A stretch of DNA of 64,000 nucleotides from Arthrobacter sp. ISL-85 (GTDB taxonomy: Bacteria > Actinomycetota > Actinomycetes > Actinomycetales > Micrococcaceae). Of this stretch, positions 44,762 to 53,539 are shown piece after piece. Under the pieces are notes generated by a model. It was given only the letters and a program-made list of their open reading frames with translations, made no database searches and had not been told where the DNA came from. Made by a program: the position numbers and the translations under genes. The stretch is taken from assembly GCF_018613675.1 (NCBI RefSeq), contig NZ_JAGGPQ010000009.1, positions 62,001 through 126,000 on the forward strand. Reading direction: 5' to 3'. Each line of letters starts with the position of its first letter. Within the stretch, counting starts at the first letter, position 1.

Positions 44762-44995
44762 CAGAGGTTACTGCCCTCTAGGGCAAAAGCGCGCTCCCGA
44801 GGGGAACCAGAAAGAGTTCCCAGGCCACATGAGGCTTTCGGGCTGAGGTTTGAGCTACAAGCCCGGCCAGTCATACACAGGCCCGTCGTAGCCGGATCAC
44901 CAGCAGAGAAATACGCCACGGGGACATTCGTTAGGCCTTGCTTTATGGTCTTGTCCTGGAATCCGGGCCGACGCGCGGTGATCGATCCCGTGCCG

Positions 44996-45277
44996 TCATT
45001 CAGGATGTCGGCCGCCTTCTGACGGACCTGCAATCCGTAGCCACCGGAGTCCCTGGGCGCTGAAAGACTTGCGCCCTCCCTGGTCCGAGATGACCATAAG
45101 AACCTCGCCGCACTTTCGACAGCGTGCAACGAAGCCCAATGGCATGCCGTACACCATAGCTTGGCCCAGGGCGGCAATGTCTTCACAAAAGAAGCATTGA
45201 CCTTGGCTTGTCGTCAAGTCAAAACCGAAAATATCGCTGCTCGCCCCTGCGAGAACATTGCCGTCGAGGCTATCCAT
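44996..45277 (-). CDS. DUF6510 zinc-ribbon-like protein
   Basis: The 93-residue protein (MDSLDGNVLAGASSDIFGFD; CFFCEDIA; AMVYGMPLGFVARCRKCGEV) has two C-x2-C pairs forming a probable zinc ribbon, as in DUF6510. Its ATG overlaps the stop of the reductase gene by one base (TGATG), so translation is coupled. The order sulfite-oxidase-like, reductase, DUF6510 suggests that it is part of the same redox unit. Confidence 0.78.
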   Translation of the reverse strand: MDSLDGNVLAGASSDIFGFDLTTSQGQCFFCEDIAALGQAMVYGMPLGFVARCRKCGEVLMVISDQGGRKSFSAQGLRWLRIAGPSEGGRHPE

Positions 45278-46023
45278 CAGTTGCCGCCGAATCGTTCAAT
45301 ACGAATATTGTCAGCTGAGTGCCCAAGCTCCACAAGGCCGCTCGCGACCGCTTCCACGAACCCGGAGGGGCCACAAACGTAGGTCAGCGGTAAGTCCTCC
45401 GGGGGCAACGTTTCGGCTCTCAGGTCCTGAGTCGTCAGTCGGCCCGCAGCACGAGACCATCCGGGGGGAACAGCACGACTGTAATGCCAAGTAGTGCGGG
45501 TTCTGGCTGAGTTCCGAACCAGTTCATCTCGAAAAAGTGCGTCATCCGGAGTTCGAAGCGAGTAAAGAAGCTGCATGGGCGCCGAGCATCCCGAGGCGGC
45601 GTGCGCGCGCAGCATGGCTACGAAGGGAACAACACCGGAACCGCCAGCGATTAGCTGGATAGGTGCGCGCTGCTCAGGTCGCCACACGAACCATCCGCCA
45701 AGCGGCCCCCGAAGCTCGATCTGGTCGCCGAGTTCAAGGTCGTCGACCAGGAAAGGAGAGACTTCACCGTCCGGAAGTCGGTCAACAGCGAGCTCAATGT
45801 CTTCGCCTGCACCCACGCTGGCAATCGAGTACGAACGCACAGCCTGGTAGCCGTCGGGCGCGGTCAGCCGGATATCTACGTGCTGTCCTGCGGCGTTGCC
45901 AGGCCAGCCCGGGACCTCGAAGGTGAGGCTCCGGGCGGACTTCGTTAAGGGACGGGCGTGCACCAAGCTGCCGGTGAGCCACCCGATGGTTGTCCGAGTC
46001 ACGAGTATCGTTCTTCCCTCCAA
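45277..46023 (-). CDS. Ferredoxin--NADP reductase-like FAD/NAD(P) oxidoreductase
   Basis: Of 248 residues, the FAD domain has VRSYSIASVG (R-x-Y-S), the NAD(P) domain has IAGGSGVVPFVAML, and the end has YVCGPSGFVEAV. No [2Fe-2S] domain is attached. It overlaps the upstream sulfite-oxidase-like gene by 25 nt. It probably supplies electrons to, or takes them from, that molybdoenzyme. Confidence 0.9.
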   Translation of the reverse strand: MEGRTILVTRTTIGWLTGSLVHARPLTKSARSLTFEVPGWPGNAAGQHVDIRLTAPDGYQAVRSYSIASVGAGEDIELAVDRLPDGEVSPFLVDDLELGDQIELRGPLGGWFVWRPEQRAPIQLIAGGSGVVPFVAMLRAHAASGCSAPMQLLYSLRTPDDALFRDELVRNSARTRTTWHYSRAVPPGWSRAAGRLTTQDLRAETLPPEDLPLTYVCGPSGFVEAVASGLVELGHSADNIRIERFGGN

Positions 46024-46583
46024 GGATCCCCGTGGAGGTTATATCCGTTTCTTTCCCAAAAGCCGGGCGCGTTCTTGTTCTGCATGACCAATCCCCGCAC
46101 CCATTTGGCGCTTTTCCAGAAGTACAGATGAGGAATTAGGAGTCGTGCCGGGCCGCCGTGCTCCGGGTCGAGTGACTTGCCGTCGTACTCGTGGGCGATC
46201 CATGCTTGACCGTTCAGAACCTCTTTGAGAGGAAGATTGGTGGTATAGCCGCCATATGAATGAGCCATCACGAAATCCGACTCGGTCTCTACGTCGTCGA
46301 AAAAGGTATCGAGCGAAACGCCTCTCCAGGCGGTGTTTAGTTTCGACCAACTGGTGACGCAATGGATATCAGCGCTGATGATTTCGGACGGGAGCGCCAT
46401 GAACTGCGCCCAATTCCATCGGTGCGTTTTCCCGGTTTCGGTACGGATAGTGAACTCCCAGTCGGCTGCACTGACGGACGGCGTTGGACCTGCCGACAAT
46501 ACCGGGAATGAGCCGGTTAGAAATTGCCCCGGCGGGAGAGCGGGGTTGTCACCCCGCTGGCGACGGCCTCCGAAAACTGCCAT
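45999..46583 (-). CDS. Sulfite oxidase-like molybdopterin oxidoreductase (cytoplasmic)
   Basis: The 194-residue protein contains the Moco-cysteine motif ADIHCVTSWSK, WRGVSLDTFF and LLIPHLYFWKSAKWVRGL, as in short YedY/MsrP-like proteins. No signal peptide is present, so it is cytosolic. GAGGAG precedes ATG 46583. Its neighbours (reductase, MsrA, MsrB) suggest reductive repair of oxidised methionine or a related S-oxide, but the substrate is not proven. Confidence 0.85.
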   Translation of the reverse strand: MAVFGGRRQRGDNPALPPGQFLTGSFPVLSAGPTPSVSAADWEFTIRTETGKTHRWNWAQFMALPSEIISADIHCVTSWSKLNTAWRGVSLDTFFDDVETESDFVMAHSYGGYTTNLPLKEVLNGQAWIAHEYDGKSLDPEHGGPARLLIPHLYFWKSAKWVRGLVMQNKNAPGFWERNGYNLHGDPWREERYS

Positions 46584-46644
46584 TCGAGCTCCTCTTCTAT
46601 CCTCTTATCGATTGGGCAGATGGTTTTTGAAGAGTCCACGCGCG

Positions 46645-47151
46645 CTACAGGATGCCGGTGGGCTGGCTCTCACGGTGCGGGAGCTTCCACTGCGGGCGGA
46701 CGTAATGGCAGGTGTAGCCCGTGGGGTACTTTTTTAGGTAGTCCTGGTGGACCTCCTCGGCTTCCCAAAAGTCGGCAGCCGGCGCTACTTCAGTAACGAC
46801 CTTTCCCGGCCATAGTCCTGAAGCATCCACGTCCTGGATGATGTCCAACGCCATTTGTTTCTGTTCGTCGGTGGTGTAGAAGATTGCTGACCGGTAGCTC
46901 CGCCCTACATCGTTACCCTGTCGATCCAAGGTGGAAGGATTGTGGATCTGGAAGAAAAACTCAAGCAACTCTCGGAAGGATATTTGATCGGAGTCAAAAA
47001 TGACTTCCACGCTTTCAGCATGATCGCCATGGTTACGGTACGTCGCATTGGGTGTAGTGCCTCCAGAATACCCAGTGCGCGTGGAGATGACACCGGGTTT
47101 TTTGCGAAGCAGTTCCTGGGCCCCCCAGAAGCACCCGCTTGCGAGGATCAC
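46645..47151 (-). CDS. msrA: Peptide methionine sulfoxide reductase MsrA
   Basis: The catalytic motif [10 protein letters not shown] is at the very N-terminus and is followed by [20 protein letters not shown] and the C-terminal [16 protein letters not shown] 47151 is the first start after the msrB stop (47163); GGAGG lies within the msrB end. It reduces methionine-S-sulfoxide. It pairs with msrB upstream in one operon. Confidence 0.93.
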   Translation of the reverse strand: MILASGCFWGAQELLRKKPGVISTRTGYSGGTTPNATYRNHGDHAESVEVIFDSDQISFRELLEFFFQIHNPSTLDRQGNDVGRSYRSAIFYTTDEQKQMALDIIQDVDASGLWPGKVVTEVAPAADFWEAEEVHQDYLKKYPTGYTCHYVRPQWKLPHRESQPTGIL

Positions 47152-47162
47152 TCGGTCGCGGC

Positions 47163-47627
47163 TTATGATGCTGCCTCCGATGACGCGAAGAGGTCCCGGA
47201 ACTGCCCGTAACCAGCAGTCTCAAGCTGGTCCGCCGGAATGAAACGCAATGCAGCCGAATTGATGCAGTAGCGCTGCCCCCCTTGGTCGAGCGGACCGTC
47301 GTTGAATAGATGCCCCAGGTGGCTATCGCCATGCTTGGACCGTACCTCGGTTCGCACCATGCCGTAGCTGTTGTCTTGATTTAGAACGATATTGTCGCGG
47401 TCGATGGGTACGGTGAAACTGGGCCAGCCGGTGCCGCTCTCGAACTTGTTGATGGATGCGAACAGGGGTTCCCCGGATACGATATCTACGTATAGGCCAG
47501 CATCGTGGCTGTCCCAGAACTCGTTTCGGAAGGCGGGCTCGGTTGCGGCTTCCTGCGTTACTTTGTATTGATTGGGCTCGAGTTGGGAAATTCTTTTCGA
47601 ATCTCTCCGATAGTCCGTCTCGGACAT
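47163..47627 (-). CDS. msrB: Peptide methionine sulfoxide reductase MsrB
   Basis: ATG 47627 (AGTAGGAAG upstream) gives 154 residues: [29 protein letters not shown] and the catalytic [11 protein letters not shown]. The first zinc-cysteine position (usually C-x-x-C after GLY) reads [15 protein letters not shown], so this is the zinc-free form. It reduces methionine-R-sulfoxide and is followed closely by msrA. Confidence 0.93.
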   Translation of the reverse strand: MSETDYRRDSKRISQLEPNQYKVTQEAATEPAFRNEFWDSHDAGLYVDIVSGEPLFASINKFESGTGWPSFTVPIDRDNIVLNQDNSYGMVRTEVRSKHGDSHLGHLFNDGPLDQGGQRYCINSAALRFIPADQLETAGYGQFRDLFASSEAAS

Positions 47628-47683
47628 GTTACTTCCTACTTTCTTTAGGCGTGCTGCTGTTGCTGCTGGGCGTATGGGGTCGA

Positions 47684-48076
47684 TCACGAAGGACCCGGTA
47701 AGTGATATGAGCCCCTGAATGAGCCAAAGCGGGAGGGACCGCGGCCGGGTTGGTAGCACCCGTCCGAGATAGTTCCGTCGTGGACGTCGATGAAGCGGAC
47801 ACCGGCGACCTCTCCATCGTCATTGACAATCCAGCGGACGTCGTATGTCGCTAAATAGGTCGGTGGCCAGAATGACCAGAATTTGCCCTGGTCGTTGACT
47901 CCCCACGTTCCGTAGGTGCGGTTCCCGTTCTCGATATATGTCGTTAAACCGTCTGGGTCGAATACCTGGGAGGCGTGATCGGAATAGGTTAAGGGCGCTT
48001 TCGTGACCGCGGCTGCTATGTCGTCCACGTCGATTCGGTCCTTATCCCGGGGCGAAGGTCCGTCATTTCTAGACAA
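47684..48076 (-). CDS. Conserved-looking protein of unknown function
   Basis: TTG 48076 with AAAGGGG 8 nt upstream is the best start. The 130-residue product ([60 protein letters not shown]) looks like a small beta-rich domain with aromatic residues, perhaps lipocalin or NTF2-like. No family recognised. It lies between msrB and the ferritin-like gene on the same strand. Confidence 0.55.
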   Translation of the reverse strand: MSRNDGPSPRDKDRIDVDDIAAAVTKAPLTYSDHASQVFDPDGLTTYIENGNRTYGTWGVNDQGKFWSFWPPTYLATYDVRWIVNDDGEVAGVRFIDVHDGTISDGCYQPGRGPSRFGSFRGSYHLPGPS

Positions 48077-48192
48077 TGCATATTCCCCTTTCCAAGGGCT
48101 GATGGCGGTTCTACGGGCGACGCCGTTACCCTGCCGGCCGGGAGGGCTAGCCACGGTGTATCCACTTATGGGTGTGCCAGTGAGCGAGGTCG

Positions 48193-49107
48193 CTAGACCA
48201 GGCCGCCTCCGGTGCCGCGATTTATGGTTCCGTTGACTCCGTCCGGGTAGAACCCTCCGGCAGCGCCCGCATGGGCATCCAAATAGACGATGTTAAGGAT
48301 TTGCGCGGGTGTGCGGCCGAAAGCCCGACCATATTCGTCGGTTGGAATGAGGTTGGCTTCGTCCCTGCTGCCGAGGTCCTGATCGTCCTCTGCCGGTCCG
48401 CTGACTGCGTTCCGAACCGTAGAAAGCTTTCGCACAGCATCAAACACTGAATCGTCCGCAAGTCCTTCGTTGTAGAGGGAGGCACGAATGATGCCTGCGT
48501 GGTAAGCCTCAGTGGCGAGAAGACCCGCAGCGGCATCAAGGTACGTTTTATTTGAGATGAAGGGTGCTGCCCCTTTGAAAGCGGTAACTCCGACGTCTTC
48601 AAAGAGGAAGGCAGCGAAGAGGAAGTTGCGGTCGTTCGCATACGGGTCAAAGGTTTCGCCGGGACAGACGAGGCCTGCAGCAGTCGCTGCAGCAGTAAAG
48701 CTGTGATCTAGGGATATACGTGGACGCGCCACGGCTGCGCTGCCGAGTGCTCCGCGGAGGAACGCGACGTGGGCGCGTTCATCCATCGCGATCTCACGGG
48801 CGATGTTCCTGACCAGGGGACTCTGGAAGTTGACCTGTCGGCCGCCGGAAACTTGCCCGGGCTTTCCTGTTCCGCCGACCATATCGTCCGGGAGGCCCTG
48901 TCCTGTTGCGCCGCGGAGGTAGAACTCGGCTTCGAGGTACTCCAGGCTGAGTGCAAAGTTCAGGATAGAACTGTCGCTTGGCGCCTCGCTTGTGACCGTT
49001 GACGAGCCGGTCTCTGCCTCGACCACCATGTTGGTCAACTTGATTCGGTCCGTTGGCGTCTCTGCACTGGCGCTGATGACGTCGCTGACGAAGCGGTTCT
49101 CGGACAT
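48193..49107 (-). CDS. Ferritin-like domain protein (desiccation-related PCC13-62 type)
   Basis: ATG 49107 (AGGAG upstream) gives 304 residues. The diiron-type helices are visible: LNFALSLEYLEAEFYLRGAT, IAREIAMDERAHVAFLRGAL, FLFEDVGVTAFKGAAPFI and LATEAYHAGIIRASLY. The C-terminal IVYLDAHAGAAGGFYPDGVN is usual in the bacterial relatives of the plant desiccation protein. It may bind iron or act as an oxidant scavenger. A stress dyad lies about 98 nt upstream of its start. Confidence 0.85.
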   Translation of the reverse strand: MSENRFVSDVISASAETPTDRIKLTNMVVEAETGSSTVTSEAPSDSSILNFALSLEYLEAEFYLRGATGQGLPDDMVGGTGKPGQVSGGRQVNFQSPLVRNIAREIAMDERAHVAFLRGALGSAAVARPRISLDHSFTAAATAAGLVCPGETFDPYANDRNFLFAAFLFEDVGVTAFKGAAPFISNKTYLDAAAGLLATEAYHAGIIRASLYNEGLADDSVFDAVRKLSTVRNAVSGPAEDDQDLGSRDEANLIPTDEYGRAFGRTPAQILNIVYLDAHAGAAGGFYPDGVNGTINRGTGGGLV

Positions 49108-49204
49108 GATGGCTCCTGCTGTTTGATGGTTGCGGTCGTCGTTAAGACGGACCTCGTTTCCTCCCGAATCGGGCATGAAACACGCTTCTATTCGTACCCC
49201 AAGA

Positions 49205-49218
49205 AGACGGTTTCGTCC
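49205..49218. promoter_or_regulatory. Stress dyad site 1 (upstream of ferritin-like gene)
   Basis: AGACGGTTTCGTCC differs at 2 of 14 positions from GGACGATTTCGTCC at 61380. It lies in the divergent region between ferritin-like and sigma-factor genes and is followed by CATAT, like the CATAAC after other copies. Confidence 0.55.
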
Positions 49219-49381
49219 ATATATTTAGGCCGCACACCGGCGGAAAATTTTCGCTCAAAGTACGCGCTGTGGGTTCCAGTACCCTCAAATCTACAAGTAG
49301 TTCCTGCTCAGAGGCTTTTTTTGGCCGGACACCCGTTCCTAGCCAGTGACTCTTGCTCATTAAGTTCGAGGGGCTTAATCT

Positions 49382-49395
49382 GGACGTAATCGTCC
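49382..49395. promoter_or_regulatory. Stress dyad site 2 (upstream of sigma-factor gene)
   Basis: GGACGTAATCGTCC, a 14-bp near-palindrome, ends 17 nt before the GTG at 49413 and is followed by CATAAC. It would block or touch the promoter of the sigma-factor gene. Confidence 0.65.
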
Positions 49396-49412
49396 CATAA
49401 CTCCATTCAGGA

Positions 49413-50171
49413 GTGACCGAGCTCTATCGGAGCGACCGGACATCCAACTCGATGACGGCACACGCAGAGCCCCGCTTGCAGAAGAGCTGCCTCACTTGTG
49501 ACACGCAGGTGGCCGCAGCCTACTCACCGAATTGGATACACCACATGGATATCGACTCCACGACCCTCACCGCGCTAGTTGCCGGCAGCGCTAATCGGGA
49601 GGCCGCCCTGACCCGGCTACATGAGATGATGCTCCGAGTTGCCATTCACCTGGCATACCGACGTGGGCCTGCCTTCCGCATCAGCGGGCCGGAACTGGAT
49701 GACCTCGCGAACCAAGCGGCCAACGATGCCATGCTCTCATTACTGGGTAAGCTTGATACCTTCCGCGGGGACAGCAGATTCACAACGTGGGCCTACCGCT
49801 TTGTGGCGCTGGAAGTCTCAAGCAAGCTCAGACGCCATTTCTGGAGAACCCCTTCAATACCGCTGGACGTCGAGGAATACGAGCGGCTTCCCTCGGTGTT
49901 GGCTGTCGACCCAATCGCACACACGCAGCACAGGGAGCTGAGTGCGGCCGTGCGCAAGGCCATGCATGAGACCTTGACGGCTCACCAACGCCGGGTGTTC
50001 GTTGCCATCGTGATCGATGGTGTCCCTATAAACACCCTTGCATCGCAGTCTGGCTCAAATAGGGGCGCAATCTATAAGACTGTATTCGATGCGCGCCGTA
50101 AGATTCGCGCGTATCTCGAGATGAACGGATACCTCGAAGTTGAGAGAGTAGCTGTCCGAGCCACTGACTGA
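49413..50171 (+). CDS. ECF-type sigma-70 family sigma factor
   Basis: Region 2 is seen in PELDDLANQAANDAMLSLL-like GPELDDLANQAANDAM and LDTFRGDSRFTTWAYRFVAL; region 4 in LTAHQRRVFVAIVIDGVPIN and SNRGAIYKTVFDARRKIRAY. Starts at 49413 (GTG), 49452 or 49545 (MDIDSTTL) are all possible; family similarity begins near 49545, so the N-terminal 44 residues are uncertain. This type normally has a zinc-finger anti-sigma gene downstream; here the next gene is dps on the other strand. It could drive the stress genes around it. Confidence 0.85.
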   Translation: MTELYRSDRTSNSMTAHAEPRLQKSCLTCDTQVAAAYSPNWIHHMDIDSTTLTALVAGSANREAALTRLHEMMLRVAIHLAYRRGPAFRISGPELDDLANQAANDAMLSLLGKLDTFRGDSRFTTWAYRFVALEVSSKLRRHFWRTPSIPLDVEEYERLPSVLAVDPIAHTQHRELSAAVRKAMHETLTAHQRRVFVAIVIDGVPINTLASQSGSNRGAIYKTVFDARRKIRAYLEMNGYLEVERVAVRATD

Positions 50172-50311
50172 CAAGTAGCAGCACCCTTGTTGTGGCCGGA
50201 TGCGGCGGTACGCCGCCCTGGCTGTGTTTGGTCGTCGCTTGTCCCGTTCGAGCGACAAAAATAGCGCTGGGAGAAACTCTCCTGCAGCCTAAAGGGCGGT
50301 CCGGCAATGCA

Positions 50312-50352
50312 AAGGCGCCCGGCGCCGAGGGGTTATCCTCAGCGCCTGGCGC
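50312..50352 (-). terminator. Stem-loop terminator of dps
   Basis: On the minus strand GGCGCTGAGG and CCTCGGCGCC pair (one G-U) around ATAACC-type loop sequence, 15 nt after the dps stop, and outer GGCGCC/GGCGCC repeats extend the stem before a short TTTG. It may serve both convergent genes. Confidence 0.6.
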
Positions 50353-50366
50353 CCACGGCATGCCCG

Positions 50367-50846
50367 CTACTTGGAGTCGGCGGCCGTGACCTTGGTGGTG
50401 GGCTTCATGTTTTCGGCCTGGACCATCCAGGCGAACTGCTCCAGCCGGGCGATGAACTCGTGCAGGAGGTCCGCGGAGGTGGGGTCTTCCTCATCGACTT
50501 CGTCGTGGACCTTACGTATGGTGCCAACGGCAGCTTCCATGGCGGCGACGATCCGCTCGATGGCATCCCCGGTGCTGATGAGACCGTCGGGGAACTGGGC
50601 CAGGCTGGTGGTTTCGGCAACGGTGGAGCTGCGGCCGTCGGGAAGTGCGTGCAGTGCACGCATGCGCTCGGCAGTGTCATCGGTGAACTGGCGGGCGGCG
50701 TGGACGATCTCATCGAGCTGCAGGTGCAGGTCGCGGAAGTTGGTGCCCACGATGTTCCAGTGCGCCTGCTTGCCCTGAACGTGGAGCTCGATCAGGTCCG
50801 CCAGGACAGCCTGCAGGTTGTTGGTCAGTGTCGGTGAAGCTTTCAT
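50367..50846 (-). CDS. dps: Dps-family ferritin-like DNA-protection protein
   Basis: The 159-residue protein has the ferroxidase region of Dps: GKQAHWNIVGTNFRDLHLQLDEI (His29, His41, Asp45), with AIERIVAAMEAAVGTIRKVH later. The C-terminal tail is lysine-containing (KPTTKVTAADSK), which may help DNA binding. It oxidises iron with peroxide, protecting DNA. It stands convergent to the sigma-factor gene. Confidence 0.93.
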   Translation of the reverse strand: MKASPTLTNNLQAVLADLIELHVQGKQAHWNIVGTNFRDLHLQLDEIVHAARQFTDDTAERMRALHALPDGRSSTVAETTSLAQFPDGLISTGDAIERIVAAMEAAVGTIRKVHDEVDEEDPTSADLLHEFIARLEQFAWMVQAENMKPTTKVTAADSK

Positions 50847-51339
50847 GCATCCTCCTCAATTGGTCCAGTACGGCAGACGCTACCAGCCATGGGTGCGGTG
50901 CATGCTTCTCGATTCCCCCTTGCCTTTTGCCCCTGGGCAGGTTCAGGATCGGAGCGAAGTAATACGGTCTGGCAGATCGACACTAACCACTAGGCAAACG
51001 GGCACAGCAGCGTCAGATGCGACCTGGAGTAATTCTCGAGCTTTCCAACTTCATACTTACACCGGCTTCTTTAGGGTCTCTTGTTCGGGTGTTGTTGGAA
51101 CTGGCATATCTCGGGGACCAAGCTGTTCATCGTCGATGTCTGGGGCAACAACCCTCCGCCGCAGGTGTATCCAAAGTCTGGAGGACTTGGCTCAGCGTTC
51201 CCGGGTGGGATCACTGCAAGAGTTTGAGCAACTCCTGCCCCAGTTGGATTCCGGTCGACAAAAATCCTTCTCGTGATGATGCTAATGCCGGGAGAGTGAA
51301 GAGTCAGAAATGTGAGATAGCGAAGCAGAGAGGTGCGCA
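50847..51339. other. Intergenic region between dps and an MFS gene
   Basis: It should hold promoters for both divergent genes. No gene and no stress dyad was recognised. Confidence 0.35.
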
Positions 51340-52575
51340 ATGACCAACACGGTTCCGGAGATCCGCGGTAGGGGACCGGGCAATAGCCTCCGGATGGCCT
51401 TCATATCTTCCGTGGTTTCGTTGATGGCTGCGTTTGCGGCCGCCGGCGCTGCCATCCCCTTGTTCAACCTCTATCGCGCGGAGGATGGGTTTACAAACGC
51501 CGATATTTCCATGGCGATTGTCTCCTACTCGGCGGCCACGCTCGCCACGCTTTTGGTGCTGGGACGTCTGTCGAGTTATCTGGGTCGGAGGCCAACCTCG
51601 ATTGCCGGACTGGTCCTGCTCCTTGGGGGTTGTCTCCTGCTTCTGGGGGTACATGATGTCGGCGTCCTAATCCTCAGCCGGCTGTTGATGGGCTTTGGCG
51701 CCGGATTGGCCAGTAGCAGCCTAAGTGCCTACATAATCGACACGGCTCCCGCGCAGCCACCCTGGCTGGCGCCGGTGGCCTCCAGCCAGACGGTCATGCT
51801 CGGCCTCGCGGTCGGTACGGTCTCTTCGGGGGCCTTGGTCCAGTTCGCCCCATGGCCGCGCCAACTCATCTTCCTTGTGGTCATCACACTGCTCTTGATA
51901 TCTGTGGCTTTGCTGGCTTTTAGCCCTGAGACTGTGAACCGGACGGCGGGTGTATGGCGGTCGTTGGCACCACGCGTACAGGTGCCGAAGCGTGTCCGGA
52001 GCTTAGTTCCGGTCGCAGCTGCGGTACTTCTAGCCACATGGGCCGCCGGGGCCTTTTACCAAGCTTTTGTCCCCGCCCTGGTAGAAAATCAATTGCACAC
52101 CCATAGCCCGCTTATTGTTGGAGTGGTTTTCGCGGCCTATATGGGTGCAAGTGTTCTAGGGGCTCCGCTCAACGCCAGACTCACCGCCGCAACAGCCCAA
52201 CGCACCAGCATGGTTGCCTTTTTCGCGGGCATGGCGGGTATTGTCGGAGCCATTGCAACCGGTTCCCTGATGCTGTTCGTAGCCTCGACCCTCGTATCGG
52301 GGGCCTCTCAGGGCGTCGCTATCAGCGCTACGACCCGAAGTCTGCTGTACGGCAGCAACGCAGCCGACAGGGCCCCAACCTTTAGCGTCATTTACCTGCT
52401 CAGCTACAGCGGCGCGACAATTCCTGCGCTCATTGCGGGGCAGCTATCCGAGCACATATCACTTCCGCAAATTGCCATCGGCTACAGCGCACTGGCCTTC
52501 GCCGGCGCCGCGTTTACTCTTTTCACTGCACCCACCAGCGATATCAAACCCGATATGGAACATCCGGTCCAGTAA
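51340..52575 (+). CDS. MFS efflux transporter (drug-efflux like)
   Basis: The 411-residue protein has twelve predicted membrane helices, the loop motif LGRLSSYLGRRPTSIAG after helix 2, and SRLLMGFGAGLASSSLSAYI. This is the arrangement of small-molecule efflux MFS proteins. The neighbouring HTH-less TetR-like gene is convergent. The substrate is unknown; export of a toxic organic compound is plausible. Confidence 0.85.
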   Translation: MTNTVPEIRGRGPGNSLRMAFISSVVSLMAAFAAAGAAIPLFNLYRAEDGFTNADISMAIVSYSAATLATLLVLGRLSSYLGRRPTSIAGLVLLLGGCLLLLGVHDVGVLILSRLLMGFGAGLASSSLSAYIIDTAPAQPPWLAPVASSQTVMLGLAVGTVSSGALVQFAPWPRQLIFLVVITLLLISVALLAFSPETVNRTAGVWRSLAPRVQVPKRVRSLVPVAAAVLLATWAAGAFYQAFVPALVENQLHTHSPLIVGVVFAAYMGASVLGAPLNARLTAATAQRTSMVAFFAGMAGIVGAIATGSLMLFVASTLVSGASQGVAISATTRSLLYGSNAADRAPTFSVIYLLSYSGATIPALIAGQLSEHISLPQIAIGYSALAFAGAAFTLFTAPTSDIKPDMEHPVQ

Positions 52576-52745
52576 ACGCGATGCCCGGTCGGACAGTCCT
52601 CCAGATGCCTTACCCGATTCGAATTCGACACGGCAATTTTTGCCGATGCAGCTGTGCATCTTCCTGGCGGGTATGGACCAGCTTCGGATGTCCAGGAGTA
52701 AGGTGCCTCCACAACGCATGCTGCTCATCATCGCCGCTATCGTCT

Positions 52746-53171
52746 CTAGCGGCCCGAACTATGCGTTACTAGCGGCATGAGAGCAAAGTCAAGGGCGGCG
52801 TTGAGCGGTCCGGGATCTTCCGCCAGGAGGCTCAGGGTCCCTCCCCCGTGCAGCGCAGCAAGAACTAACACGGCGTTCTTGGCGTGAGCGTTGGCTTCCC
52901 GACCCGGCCGCGGCAGATAAGGGGCAGCTGCTGCGCCGTCCCCCCCAATCACTCGACTCAGAGCATCGGCAATGAGCTCGCACCACCTGTCAAGGAAATC
53001 GACTCGATCTTGCACTCCACTCCGATCCCGCAACGCCAACGCATACGGCGACTGAGGGTCCATCAACTCCTCGACGACGTCTTCTCGCCACTTAGTAAGC
53101 ATTGCAATGTCGGTGACCGCCGTGAGCCGCACTCCTTCGCGCGACAAGACCTCAACGAAACACTGCCTCAT
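52746..53171 (-). CDS. TetR-like C-terminal domain protein lacking the DNA-binding region
   Basis: The 141-residue product (TKWREDVVEELMDPQSPYAL; FLDRWCELIADALSRVIGGD; VLVLAALHGGGTLSLLAEDP) resembles only the ligand/dimer half of a TetR protein. It has its own ATG with GGGAGGATGA directly upstream and no HTH-coding sequence before it. Either an old truncation that was rescued, or a dedicated HTH-less modulator that could dimerise with a full TetR. A perfect 16-bp stress dyad lies 46 nt upstream. Confidence 0.55.
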   Translation of the reverse strand: MRQCFVEVLSREGVRLTAVTDIAMLTKWREDVVEELMDPQSPYALALRDRSGVQDRVDFLDRWCELIADALSRVIGGDGAAAAPYLPRPGREANAHAKNAVLVLAALHGGGTLSLLAEDPGPLNAALDFALMPLVTHSSGR

Positions 53172-53216
53172 TCATCCTCCCAGACTGACATCATCACCTA
53201 GGAATGTTTGGGTTAG

Positions 53217-53232
53217 GGGACGATATCGTCCC
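53217..53232. promoter_or_regulatory. Stress dyad site 3 (perfect 16-bp palindrome)
   Basis: GGGACGATATCGTCCC is fully symmetrical and lies between the HTH-less TetR-like gene (minus) and the oxidoreductase gene (plus). It is followed by AAAAC. Confidence 0.7.
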
Positions 53233-53291
53233 AAAACTGTAGGCGCGGAAACGTTTGGCCTGCTATTCATTCCCTAAGGGCTATCATTAAA

Positions 53292-53305
53292 GGACCATCC
53301 CGTCC
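53292..53305. promoter_or_regulatory. Stress dyad site 4 (imperfect)
   Basis: GGACCATCCCGTCC keeps both outer half-sites of the dyad. It lies 60 nt downstream of site 3, on the oxidoreductase side, so two repressor dimers might bind here. Confidence 0.45.
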
Positions 53306-53539
53306 AATTTCATCAGGAGTTAAGCCTCCTCCCCTGCATCAGCTGAGGCACTGTGGATGGGAGACGCTTGCCTGGCGGCGAGTGAGCACCCCTGGATCTC
53401 TCTTCGTCATCATGCTGCCCCGGCGACTGCCGGAACTGAGATGGCCCGTTCCAGTACAAGCAGCGGGAAAAGTTGAATCACGACGGGCACGACGCAGGGG
53501 TCGTGCCTGAGCTTATGACACAACCGAATGGAGAAGAAG

